From Caenorhabditis elegans (lineage: Eukaryota > Nematoda > Chromadorea > Rhabditida > Rhabditidae): 64,000 nucleotides of DNA. This document shows, piece by piece, positions 43,701-55,369 of this stretch; the first letter of the stretch is position 1; each line of letters opens with the position of its first letter. The DNA lies in assembly GCF_000002985.6 (NCBI RefSeq), contig NC_003280.10, forward strand, positions 13,884,501 through 13,948,500. The letters run 5' to 3'. The notes below the pieces were generated by a model, which was given only the letters and a program-made list of their open reading frames with translations, was not told where the DNA came from and did not search any database. Both the position numbers and the translations under genes were made by a program.

Positions 43701-46016
43701 CGGGTATGAAGAGGAAGAAGCAGGACAATGGATTTATGAAGGTCAGTTTATTTTAGTATGGGAGTACTTAGACCATTGAAATTATCACTCTAATTATAAA
43801 TTTTTTATGAGGGGAGAATTTTACTCTACCCTACCCTTTTTATAATTCAGTACAACCAGACGGCCTCTGTTAATCTCTTGTTCTACTTAGTGTTTAGTTA
43901 TAGTTCTACCACAGTGACAAAAACTCTGACAATCCAAAAATAATTTCAGACTTTATCCAACCCTGAACTGGAGAAGTTGATCGACGACGAAGACGTCAAG
44001 GACCTCTACTATCAAAAAGTCTCTAATATGGCAGACGACGAAAAACTCATGATGGTACCAATTGACATTATTAGACAGGCTACCAAAATTGGATTGGAGC
44101 TCAGCGGTCATAACACCACAGATTTTGATGAGAAGTCTGTCAAAATGATTAGCCCTCGGTTTATGAGTGTTTTACCTGAAGACAAGAAGGAGAAGAATGA
44201 TACGGTAGGTGGATGTTCAGGAGATGTGATTTTGAATCTTACAGATCATTGCAGATTGAACTACTCTCACCTTCTCTATTCTCCTTGCACAACTCGGGAA
44301 CCGGACTTGAAAAGAAGACTTCATTTAGCTCAATTCTCGGAGCTCTCACTACTGACACCGACACCCAGAACTTTTTAGATCTACTGGTAGAAGCCACTGG
44401 AGTAGCTGAGGCCGTGGAAGACGCTGAGCACAAATTAATAGATGCTCAGAGAAAGAAAGATGATGCGATGGGAAGAGGTCCTGATGGTCAACCACTTTAT
44501 TTTACGAAAGAGAATATCACAGAAAGATTTCCATCAGAAGCGAGGAAGATAGAGTTAATGGAGAAGTTGGATAAAACCTATTCAATTGAACAACTGAAAG
44601 ATATGAATCAAACCGGGTATACTGTATTGACACCGAAGCAAATGCAACTGATGTACGGAAAACAGTCTCCGTTCAAGAATCCAAAGTTATTGAGGACTTA
44701 TAAGAATATGACGAGGGCAGAGATTCATAGATCGATTCACAGTACGATTAAGGATGTGGCAGATGAAAAGTTGAAGTTTGAGGTGAGACTTGCTACCTTA
44801 CTTACTTAGAATACTTACAATTAGTAGAGTAGATTGATCTGGACATTCGGGTTTTGTGTGATTAGTATCTGAGATCTGACCAACTTTACTTATTAACAGC
44901 ATAGCTCTATAATAAGTCATGGGACTCCAAAACTGTCAGGCCAAACGAGTAGCCTACGTTAGCAAAATTTGGCCGATTAAAGGTAGAGTGCCGAAAAAAA
45001 AAGTTATGGCCGCTCAAAGTTTTTGGAAAAAATGGCCTATTTATAGCTAAAATCTCAAATTTTGGCAACTTCTCGGTGCTGCAGCGGTTGGAACTTAATT
45101 TTTATTTGATTGTCATCCTTTACTGCATGTTTTGGCATTTTATTACGTGTTATTTTGTTGGCTGAGATGCTTTTTTGGTCGATGCGGGCACAAACTTGTA
45201 TCATCATTTTTTCCAACCGCTGCGACACCGAGAAGTTGCCAAAATTTGAAATTTTAGCTAAAAATTGGCCATTTTTACAAAACTTTGAGCGGCCATAACT
45301 TTTTTTTGAAAAATTTTCAGAGCGTCTCATTACGAAATTTGATAGTTTTGGACCATTTTGGGTCTAAAAAGCAAAGTCTCAAATTTCGGTACTCCACCTT
45401 TAAACAAGAACTCCTACTGTAGTTCTGGCCACTTTCGTAAAAAATCAAAAATTTCCAGGTCCGCCAAAAAGACATAATCCTTTCCCCAGTCGTCAATACT
45501 GCTCTCATCAATGCTCCAGAAGTAGCATCGCAGGCACTCATCCTCTCTCCCGCCGTCTTTGTACCCCTGATCAACTCCCCCGCAATATTTGGATCCGTCA
45601 TTCTGTCCCCCTGGCTATTTGTCCCCCTTATAGCATCGCCTCGAATCTTGAGTCCAGTCATTCTAGACCCATTTATGTTTGTCCCTATCATCCTCTCACC
45701 TGTTGTTCTGGACCCAGTTGTGCTATCGCCGGGGGTGTTCAATCCATTCATCCTGTCACCTTTGGTCCTATGCCCTTTTATTTTATCACCTCAAGTCATG
45801 ACCCCGCTGATTCTTTCCCCTTTTGCACTGACACCCCTCATCCTGACACCTCTCGCATTATCCCCTATAGTTCTTTCACCATTTGTGTTGTCACCTCAAG
45901 TACTGTCACCACAGTACATATCAGGTCTGTTCCTCTCTCCATATGCTCTATCCCCGGCGATCGAGTCGAAGGGAGCCATGTTTACGGTATTTGCGTCTCC
46001 AAGTTGGTTGAGTTAG
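40791..46016 (+). CDS. mlt-10-like secreted protein C (DUF644 plus P-x-x-L-S-P repeats)
   Basis: Exons 40791-40836, 42640-42829, 42879-43030, 43083-43314, 43486-43741, 43950-44204, 44255-44782 and 45459-46016 join in frame to 738 residues. The signal peptide exon ([14 protein letters not shown]) is separated from the rest by a 1.8-kb intron that carries a foldback element and other repeats. The DUF644 exon is almost identical to those of A and B, and exons 2, 3, 7 and 8 have the same length as in A. The last exon has the P-x-x-L-S-P array ([18 protein letters not shown]). The expected role is in the moult, by family. The gene ends 131 bases from the convergent Ly6-like gene. Confidence 0.88.
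41046..41245 (+). repeat. TCTCGACACG-family palindrome in intron 1 of gene C
   Basis: GGTCTCGACACGATAAGCC at the left returns as AATGTCGAGACC at the right; related to 1016-1507 and 24545-24745. Confidence 0.65.
41590..42386 (+). mobile_element. Foldback element, second copy
   Basis: Nearly the same hairpin as at 7055-7856, centre near 41988, lying in intron 1 of mlt-10-like gene C. The flanks read TTCCG-C before and G-TTCCG after, which may be a short target duplication. No transposase frame. Confidence 0.75.
44975..45405 (+). repeat. Inverted repeat in an intron of gene C
   Basis: GTTATGGCCGCTCAAAGTTT, TTTTGGCAACTTCTCGGTG and GCAGCGGTTGG return as complements at about 45220-45300. Central loop about 100 bases. 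Confidence 0.7.
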
Positions 46017-46147
46017 TAATAATTAATAATGATTTTGTTTTTATTTTCAAACAAAAATTGTTATTCAGCAATAAAGAAAATGCGGAAAGGGAAAATGACA
46101 AAGAGATATGTGGAAAGAGAGATTTTTTGATAGGAAGTTAAAAAAAG

Positions 46148-47509
46148 TTAAAAAAGCAGAGAGGAGAGCGCAACGAGAATTGCTAACACTGAAAGCGATT
46201 GACAATTGCTCGTGGAGATGGCCGAATTGCATCGATCGCCAAGGCAACTGCATACCCGAATGCGTTGAGAGTCGGCGTGTTCGTGGCTGAATAGGTCGGA
46301 CGCTGACATGTCCCTGGAAATGGATTTGATTAACCTAGGCCAAGTGTCGAAAGCTCCAAAAAAAAAACAAACCTGCAAATATCATATCTATCGAACATGC
46401 TGAGCGTATGATTATTTAAGCCTCTTCTAGCTATCGTCAGTGCGCAGCCACGCATGTAGAGACGGTGTCCTGTTGGTTGACCTGGAAACTCAGAATTTGA
46501 TTCAGAGTTGATACACGGCCCTCTTGTTTTATTAATGTAAGAGCTTGCCAAACTAGGCCATTTTGAGTCGATCACGGCTGGGGTAGATTTACTGCGCGTT
46601 GCGTGTCGCGTCACGACTTTTCCACGTGTTTTCCGATAGGCAATTGTCATTGGAGCGCAAAAAATACCATGAAGAATTTGAAACCCGTGTAGATAGCCAT
46701 TGAAAAGACCACTTTTTAGACAGATGTTACAAGGGCTTCTAGCCTTCCTGATTGCATTTTTCGTGCTCCATTGGCAATAAACTACCGGACAACGCGTGGA
46801 AGAGTTGTGTACTCCACACGGACAAAACCATTTATTTTGACAATAAAAACCGAGCTGCGACGCGTCAAAAAAACATATTTAATTTCTAGTAAGTCTGCAA
46901 TAAGCGTTGAACATGTTTTTTTGTCAATATGGAAATTGATATCTTGTAAAAACCGGAAATTCGCATATCCTCGATAAATTCACACTACTAGATTTATGCT
47001 AGAGATGAAGTTGGAATTTTGACACGTGGCCGCCAGTAGAGAACGTTCGACCATCAATTTCTAATTCAACAAATTAATACTTACCCATGACCACCAAATT
47101 CTGCTGAATTGTGAGGCATATGGTACGACACGGAACTGTGTGCATATTCGTCACATCCATTTCTCCATCACACTGTGAACTAAAATTGCGCGGTCGATTG
47201 AAGTACCTGGAATAAAGAACATTAATTTTTTCCAGAACAGGAAATTCGAACAAAATGTCTGTGCAGCGTTATACTTCATTAAGCAACTCCTTCAAAACCT
47301 CACCTATCAAGTCCGTTACTCATGAAACCCTCGTACATCTGCGACATACAGCTAAAGCATCGATTTGGACTATGATTGGCATGCCGGTATCCGACTGCCG
47401 ACGAGCATATTGTTGATATCAATGAACTGATAATAACCATTCGAAGGAATTGGGGACGGGTGATGAAAGACGATTGGAAGATGGTCGAGAACGTCATCGC
47501 TCGGATCAT
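46148..47509 (-). CDS. Secreted Ly6-like cysteine-rich protein with probable GPI anchor
   Basis: Minus-strand exons 47509-47304, 47206-47085, 46481-46373 and 46313-46148 join in frame to 200 residues (189-200 depending on the start; a second Met lies four codons in). The N terminus has a hydrophobic segment (FLRMVIISSLISTICSSAVG) that can act as a signal peptide. Cysteine motifs follow: CFSCMSQMYEG, SSQCDG, PCRTICLT, RGCALTI, YDICRDM, VCSCLGDRCN. The protein ends in a hydrophobic tail (LSVLAILVALSSLLF), typical of a GPI signal. CxC followed by CN at the end fits Ly6/uPAR or quiver-like three-finger proteins. The ligand and role are unknown. Confidence 0.75.
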
Positions 47510-48335
47510 TCATTGCATTTGGCAGATGTATGGAAAATCTGAAAAAAATTGTATAATTTGTAATGGCTTAAAAAGGTTTTATGTTTAGGTGAAAATTTGA
47601 GTCAATAAATAAAAAATACATAAAAAAGTCTGAGTAAGTTATGCAAGCAAAACTTAGGTACATTTTTTAAATCTTGGCCTAAGCCTAAGCCTAAACCACA
47701 ACCTAAGCCTGGGCCAAAGTCTAAGCCTAAGCCTAATCGCTTTGATCGACCAACGGGAACCCTTTGGAAAATAAAAAAAACGCTGTAAACCCAAGCCTAA
47801 ATAGCCTGAACATAATCCCAAACCTAAGCCCAAACCTAAGCACAAGCCTAAACCTAAGCACACGCCTAAGCCCAAACCTAAGCCTAAGTCTAAGCCTTAG
47901 CCTAAGCCTAAGCCTAAGCCTAAGCCTAAGCCTAAAAACATGATTATTAAAATTTCCCCGAGGCAATAGAACATGAATACTCCCCGTAATAAATTGAATG
48001 AGTGATATCTCTCCGAACTCATCATCATCATATTTATTTATCTGTGTCTATTTTTCTTCGTGTTGAGACAAGCCAGAAACACGAGTCATCATAACCGATC
48101 GAGTGACAACATACACATGCACACAGATGCTCGGAGCATAAAGCAGAGAGGGAGTGAGCAGAAAACTGATATTTTGAAATAAAGTAGTAGGGGTAGGGGA
48201 ACAAAGTGGGTGGAGCCCCCTAGGATGCTCAGATTTCAGATTTATTTGAAAATTGAGGAGCAAGAGGTAGCGGCGGAGCCCAATTATAAATCGAGCAAGG
48301 GTTCAGAATGGGAGGATAATAATTTTTCAAAAAAG
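47510..48335. other. Gene-free stretch with telomere-like array
   Basis: A GCCTAA-type array lies at about 47676-47935, interrupted by about 60 bases of unique sequence near 47740-47800. No gene is seen. Confidence 0.6.
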
Positions 48336-48359
48336 GGGTACGGTGGGTTTATTATGTAG

Positions 48360-48860
48360 GGTGTCTGAAAATTTACTGGTTTTTATGGCCGACAAAACTC
48401 GGTGGCCTAGTTTTTCTCGGTTTTGTGGCCTAGTTTTGTGGCCTAAAAATGAGTTACAGCTAAAATTCTATGGCCTCAGTTTTGATTTTTATGGCCCACT
48501 TCATAGGCCTAAAAATATGTGGCCGACAAAAATCAGTGTCCTAGTTTTTTATCTGTGGCGGCCGCCGAAATTTATAGGAACCTATTTTTTTAACTTATTT
48601 TGCGACAAACAAAATATGTGGCCGCAAAAAATTCATGACCTAGTTTTTCATTTTGGCCTAAGTATGCACTTTTCATGGCCCAGTTTACAAGCCTAAAAAA
48701 TAAAAATTGGCCGACAAAAATCAGTGGCCTAGTTTTCCCCGTATAAAAGCATTCAAAAATGAATGACCTAGATTTTACCCTACTCGTGACCAACAAAAAT
48801 AAGTGGCCTAAAAATTAGTGGCTTGAAAACCAGTGGCCTGAAAAATCAGACGCATAGTTT
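48360..48860 (+). repeat. GTGGCCTAGTTTTT minisatellite
   Basis: Irregular tandem copies of ATGTGGCCGACAAAAATCAG and GTGGCCTAGTTTTT, 25-45 bases apart, with variants. Confidence 0.7.
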
Positions 48861-49364
48861 TTCCCAGCAAATCTAAAAATCCAAAAACATAATTGGAGCA
48901 GAAAAAATTTCCAGAAAAAAACCAACAAAAAAAAATTTTCACTACTTTTATTTTCCATATCTTTCTCTCGGCATCTCTGTGTCTCTCCCCAATCTTTCTC
49001 TCACCACCCGTCATACTCAAACCATGGGTGCGCACAAAGGCGTCTAATTAGGGCCCCCTGGAAAAGCATCAGAAAATGGAAGAAAAAGTGGGGAGAAGAA
49101 AAAGGCGTGAAAATGCTCGTGTAATCCGAGAATCAAGGAGAGAAGAAGTAGCACACAAATAGGAGCAAGATGAGCAAAAAAGAAACGGCACGGGTGGAGA
49201 AGACAGGGAGGACAGCAAAATGCTAATTCCCATCAAAGTGTCCTTTGCCTCATTTATGACACTCGGTGTGAGCTTTCGGTAATTGGAAGTGATGGAAGGG
49301 CAAAAGAAACCTTTTATCGTATACATGCTATGTATAAAACATGTTGCGTAAGATGGGGGTACCC

Positions 49365-49535
49365 ACGTGGTGTCAGAGTGTCTCTCATTTCGGTTTGATC
49401 TACGCAGATCTACAAAAAATGCGGGAGAAGAGACGCAGAGTTCTCAACTGATTTCTCAAGATTAAATCACTTTTTTTTTTGGGCGAACAATTCCCGCATT
49501 TTTTGTAGATCAAACCGTAATGGGACCACGTGGGT
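49365..49535 (+). repeat. Palindromic element, fourth copy
   Basis: CACGTGGTGTCAGAGTGTCT at the left and CAAACCGTAATGGGACCACG at the right; same family as the HDAC-intron elements. Confidence 0.75.
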
Positions 49536-49572
49536 ACCTCTAGGAGAGCCTAGTGAGCATTTCAATGTCCAC

Positions 49573-49670
49573 AAATGCATGGGCCGACATCTACCGGGTT
49601 CCGCACAGCACTCTTGTCATGTAAATGCTAGGTTGAATACAGACCCGGTAGACGTCGGACCATGCAAAAC
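49573..49670 (+). repeat. Short palindrome
   Basis: TGCATGGGCCGACATCTACC on the left pairs with GGTAGACGTCGGACCATGCA on the right around a loop of about 50 bases. Confidence 0.6.
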
Positions 49671-50059
49671 GACTCATAATTTTCAGAATCGGATATATGA
49701 AAACACACACACACACAAAAAATATTTGTAAAAAAGATATTCGAGATCTTCGAGGGTTAAGGACAAATGAAATTCGACACGTTTCACAGGTGATTCCTAT
49801 CATCAGCTGTGCCAGCTTATCATGGTAAAAAAGTCAAGCCTGAGGTCTTTAATTCTCAGGAAAATTTTAAAAAATTTTAAAGCTTCAGAAATGCTCTGCA
49901 AATGCTTGGAATATGAAGACATTTAACATTTAGTCTTTGATCAAAAACTTTTTTTGAAAGAAGCCTGCTTTTCGAGCCCGGTGACTAATCTGTATGCGAA
50001 TTTTTGCATGGGCTGTTCAGGCTGCAAAAGTTTTAGTTAGAAAAGAGCTTACTCCGAGT

Positions 50060-50295
50060 TTAACCGATACCCTAAGACTAAGACTATCTCAAAACCTAGA
50101 CCAAGTCTTAAGCCTCTCAATAGGTGTGAGCCTGAGCTTGAGCCTAAGCCTAAACCTGAATGCGAGCCTGAGTTTGAACCTAAGCCTACACCTAAGCCTG
50201 AACCTGAGCCTAAGCCCAAGCTTAAGCCTAAGCCTAAGCCTAAGTCTAAGCCTAAGCCTAAGCCGAAGCCTTAACCTAAGCTAATCATAAGCCTA
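50060..50295 (+). repeat. Telomere-like GCCTAA array
   Basis: CCTAAG and CCTGAG hexamers in tandem. Confidence 0.85.
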
Positions 50296-50909
50296 ATTCC
50301 GAAATCATGCCGTTAACCAAAATACCAATGAAATCCATGCTTAGGATACATATTCCCCAACAATAATAAAATTAATAATAGCAGTATGTAGTAAATAATA
50401 ATAATCATATTAGGTTCCCCCCATTCCCTCAGCAATTTAAAGCGTGTATAGAAAATGGAGAGAAGAGACCGAGTTTTCCGGGAGAAGGAGAAGAAGAAGC
50501 TGAAAGGCATTGAAATTATAACGATGAATTTGGCGTGTGTACATATTTACTCTAGACATACTACATTTTTATTGAAAAAATACACACACACAACAAAAAC
50601 TACAATAAGTTCTGGGATTTCAGAAGAGGGGAAAAATGGAAAAAGTATATAATATGGGGGTACGTTGAAAAGTGTGTATAAATCAGAGGGATATAAATCA
50701 AAATTGTCAGTGCAGCAACTAATTAGTGTACTTTTGAAGTTGGGGAGCACAAAAATGAATGAATTGAGGCAAAAAGTAGCAGCAAAAAAAAAATAGCAGA
50801 GCTCTCATGGAAATGGAAAGTTTTGGTGGCGGGATTTCCGGTGACTTCCGCTTATCAAATATCTCTCAATGCTTGACACAAATGCATTTTAGACTGGGCG
50901 ACAAGGTTT

Positions 50910-51190
50910 AAGCTTGAAATTAGGCATAGGTTTAGGCTTAGGCTTAGGCGCTGGCTTGGCGCAGGCTTAGATTTAGGCTTAGGCTTAGGCTTAGGTCGAG
51001 GCTTAGGGTTAGGCTTAGGCTAAGCCATAGGTTTAGGCTTATGCGTAGGCCATGGCTTATGCTTAGACCTAGGCCTTAGTCTTAGGCTTAAGATTAGGCT
51101 CAGACTTAGATTCAGGCTTAGGCGTAAGTTTTGGTTTAGGCTTAAGTGTAGGCATTGGCTTAGGCTTAGGCTCAGGTTTAGGCTAAGGCA
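50910..51190 (+). repeat. Telomere-like TTAGGC array
   Basis: TTAGGC and variants (TTAGAC, TTATGC). It is opposite in orientation to the array 600 bases upstream. Confidence 0.85.
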
Positions 51191-53494
51191 GCCTGCCCGC
51201 GCATCGTCCAGGCGCCGTCCATTTTCAGAAAATCGCCAAAAACTGCAGTTTTCTTTCTTTAGGAAATTACTAAAAATTCATAAAAATAAAATTTTAACGG
51301 CTTGAAGCCAAAAATAAAACAAAGGAGAAAAACCTCCGATAAACATTTTTTTCCCACGCAAACACACTCACTCTCAACCCGACCAAAATCAGAAACATTT
51401 GCTTCCTGATTCTTGCAATTCGAAACCGGAAAGAGCCCGTCGTGTCGTGCTCTTTTTTCCTCCGCGCTTTAAAATTGCGTTGCCCTCTCTTTCAATTAAG
51501 TGTAAATGACAGCAGAAAAAAATGCGGCAAAAAAAAACGCAGAAAAATGACACCTACAAAGCAAATTCCCTGTGTTGATTGACCACCATCAACAACCGTC
51601 GTACCTAATTAAAGTTTTATTTTTGAGGTCGCCTTGCTCTTGCCGAGCACACACACACACACACACTTTGACATCTGGAGCATAAAAAGGGAGCTTCAAC
51701 CGATTAGGAGCTAATATTATAGTGGTGGTAGAGGAGGAGAGCACGAAAAAAAAGTGAGAAAGAAGAGGAGACATGAAATTGCTGGTGGTTGTCACAAACA
51801 AGACTACATCTGGAGGAAAAATGAAGAAGAAAACACACTTAATTTGTAACTTCTGTCAGTTGCCTTGGTGATATGAGAATTTGGTCCCAGGACGGAGTGT
51901 TGTAGTAGTATATCAATTTTTGGGAAGTTACATAGCTTAAATTACCAGCTGTTGGGTTTTAAAAATACGGTTTTGAAGGTATTTTATTTCTAGTCAAAAC
52001 CGTTCAGAGTACGGGGAAAATTGGAAGATGGAGAAAAATGCATAAAACTACACATGAGAAATATCTAATTGGCACCTTACTTTTCAGTAATCTTCTGATT
52101 TGAGGTTTTAGTATTAAAATTTGTAGGTCGATCTTGATCTCAAGAAACTGCTTACACTACCAAGATAGTATTATCATCTCTAAATAGATTTTTCTGTGTC
52201 ATCTGGGTGATTTGAAAACTTATTGAGCAGGCCTTGGTTTCAGCCTAGAACATCCAGGAGGGTCCGTAGGCTTTATTGTCTATTGTGTAATTTCTAAAGT
52301 TTAAAGATATTTGTCTGGGACATGGAAGCACTTAAAAAGATATATTACTCACCAAAAATAATCTGACATGTGAAAAGTTTAAATTTGTTCATCAAAAGTT
52401 GTTGACTTCAAGCGAAAATGCTCACATGAGTTGAGGGCTTACTATTAGTCATAGTTTTTATTGAATATTATAATTACTTGTCATCAGATAATCAAAAGGT
52501 CTTGGGTCTTTAGGGAAAGATGATAGTAACTGACAAAATACGTCATAAAAATGTGAATACTTTGTTGGTCCCCAATTGGCTTAAGTGATATTATGGCGGG
52601 TTGGATAGTGTAAGCAATTGGCAGTTTTTGAGAAAGTTCAAATTTACTTTTTTCACAGAAATTTTGAGATTTTTCGCCGAAACATTTTCTGAAAAAAATG
52701 TGTTTTTTTTCATTTTTAAATTCCAGAAAATTTGTATTTCCCGCCAAAAATCCAAGACTACCTACAGTACCCCTACAGAAACCCTACAGTACTTCGGCCA
52801 TAACCGTCCACTCACAAAATCTCAGTAAACCTTCAAAAAACAAAAAACTCATTTTTTCTAAAACTACCGTAACCTTACAGTACTCCTACAGTACTACTTG
52901 CCATTACGTAGGAGGCAGGCGAGTAGGCATGGAACGCCTACAAACTTTAATACCAAAACCACAAATCAGAAGATCGCTGAAAAGTAAGGTGACAATTAGA
53001 TATCCGCCTTGTGTAGTTTAGTTTTATGCATTTTTCATCTTCCAAGTTTCCATTCGTATACACAACCATTAATCATTGGGTTTCCATAAGCACCTCCTCT
53101 TACTAGTTCTTTCAAATTGGCAGGTGGAGAAGCAGCTCCGAGAGCCCCCACCCCCCCCTGGTGAGCAGCTCATCTGTCAAGGAGCACGCCAAAATTTTCG
53201 AGAGGGAGTTTTGAGAAAAATTCAAGGAGATAATTGATGAGAATGCTATTTATTTTATTAAAACTAGCCAATGGTGAAACCCAAAAAATAAAAATTGAAA
53301 AAATTGGTTGGAAAAGAAATCTGGGAGACTTTCTAAATTGTTTTAGGGTTGGAAATGTTTGAAAACTTTGGGCAAATTTTTGCCGAGCGTTCAAGTTTTT
53401 GCGGAACTTCCGCCGAACTTTTTCATATTTAAGAACGTCTAAAAAGTCTCCCCAAATCTAAAACCCCCAAATTATATACATTTCAAAAAATACA
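51191..53494. other. Gene-free stretch
   Basis: No supported gene. A CA dinucleotide run lies at about 51648-51666 and CTACAGTACC-type repeats at about 52750-52900. Open frames are short and lack splice-consistent partners. Confidence 0.4.
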
Positions 53495-55131
53495 TCAATT
53501 TTTCAACAGAGATTCAATATTCTTAGTGAAGCTCGACAGATCGCCCCAATTCGGTTGGCCATGGTGTTGGGCTTGAGACTTGCGGCGGCTGCTGCTCACC
53601 TGAAAAATCAATAATTTTAATTAAAAAAGTTGAAAGGATCAAGTGCGCTCTACTGAACTTTCTTATGCGCTACAAGGAAATCATAATTTTTAAAAAGTTC
53701 AGTAGAGCGCGTTTGCTTTTAAAATAGAGAAAAAGGTTCAGTAGAGCACACTAGCATTACCTATGATCGACGATACTGTTCGGGGGATTAGGATATGATA
53801 CAAACTCGCTGAAATATTGGAAAATCAATAATTAAGGAGAACAAAAAATCGATAATTGCCGGCATGTGGGAAAACTTGGGCTTTCATGTGAACGCCGGTG
53901 AGACGCGTGGGCCGACCTTTGAGGCGCCTCACGTCGCCACTCGTGTTGCCGGCCGCACGTACAGTGCGGCGCGGAACCCCGAAAGTGTCGGCCGCTGACA
54001 AATAACTACCTTTCGCGTCAAGTTGCGCACATACCAAGCTGAGGAACGCCGGCCGGCGTAGGCGCCGACACCGCGCCGCGCCGCTCTCACATGGAAGCCC
54101 TATGAAAAATCAATATTTGCCCTATAAAAAATCTATATTTCAAAAATTAATAATCGATATTTCGCAGTATTTGTGAACAAACTGTGAATAGATTATTCTA
54201 TATTCTCACCGATTTCCTCTTCTTCTCATCCTTTTTCTTCCTCTCCTCATCCTCCTCCTCCCTCTTCTCCTCATCTCTTCTACTGCCACGTCGACTTGAA
54301 GCCCTCGACGGAGCCACGCTATGCTTGGTGGCAGGCCGATGATGATCCGGGGTTGCACCTGTAATCAGTCTATCATTAAATCCCTGAAGCTGTAAAGCTC
54401 ACTTCTCCGATGTTCATGCTCATCTTCCTCCTCGGAGTCCTCGATCTCACTAGGCAGTTCGATCTCCGCAGTTTCCGCCAGGGTTTCTATGGATCCGTGA
54501 AGATCTAGATTTTTCTGCACCAGCTTCTTCTTTTTTTTCTTCTTCTTTTCTAGAACAACTGGCTCATTCAGCGGAATCGAGATCTCGTCGCCTAGCTCAA
54601 TGTGTTCAGTTTTCCGAGGCTGAACCGTTTGTGAGCGCTTCTTCTTCTTCTTTTTCAGCTTAACCTCCTTTTGAATTGGCTGATGCTGTCCACCATAAGC
54701 AGCAGGGGTAAAATGGGAGCTAGATGCTACATAATTCTGAAGATCGGAATTCGAAATCGGTTAAATTGAAAATGACCTACCTGCCCATCCTTAATCTTAT
54801 TGATGTCCTTGACAAGGGTCCCGCTCGTAGTGTAAAGCTTCTTAGCGCCATTAATGAGCCCGATTCTCTCGGTTATCACGTCGAGCAGCACATCGACGGA
54901 GGGAACTCGGTGGGTGTTCACGACCATCTGGAAATATGCGTTTAGTGTTTTTCCTTCTATAGAAAACTGTCACCAGAGAGTAATCCTTACCTGGATCCCT
55001 TGAAAAAACACATCCGCATTCCGATAGACATGAATCTTCTTTACACCAGCCGCATTCCCATTGCCCACCATTGTCGGCACCACGGGTACGTGATCCGAAG
55101 ATCGACTACGGAATGTTTTAGGTTTGGACAT
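53495..55131 (-). CDS. Small doublecortin-domain protein
   Basis: Minus-strand exons 55131-54991, 54927-54781, 54736-54403, 54358-54210 and 53599-53495 join in frame to 291 residues. Residues about 30-100 form one doublecortin domain: KKIHVYRNADVFFQGIQ, VVNTHRVPSVDVLLDVITE, KLYTTSGTLVKDI, DGQNYVAS. Such domains bind tubulin and stabilise microtubules. The rest is low-complexity: Lys-rich stretches, an acidic patch (EIEDSEEEDEHEH), then Arg/Lys/Glu repeats, ending SFTKNIESLLKN. There is one domain only and no kinase, unlike ZYG-8/DCLK. An in-frame upstream extension to 55296 exists, but its composition does not look coding, so I start at 55131. Microtubule binding is inferred from the family. 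Confidence 0.83.
53870..54105 (-). repeat. GC-rich repeat element in a doublecortin-gene intron
   Basis: High GC against an AT-rich background, with GGCGCCTACGCCGGCCGGCG, GGTATGTGCGCAACTTGACG and CAGCGGCCGACACTTTCGGG blocks. The last two resemble 40295-40490. Confidence 0.65.
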
Positions 55132-55369
55132 GGAGTGAAATAAAAATTGTATACAAAAAAGTATAAAAAGGGAAGGAGGGATGCAGCATGTGAAGGGAGT
55201 CCCTAACGACATGGTCTCTATGCAACCGGAGGAGTCGGCAGTGCACAATGGGATTTTTGAGAGATATTGGGAGGAGGGAGAGGGAGGAGGATGCACATGT
55301 GTGACAAAAGGAACATCAACATCACTTGCATGTTTCTTTAAAAGTGTAGCAATGCTGTATTAAGATTGT

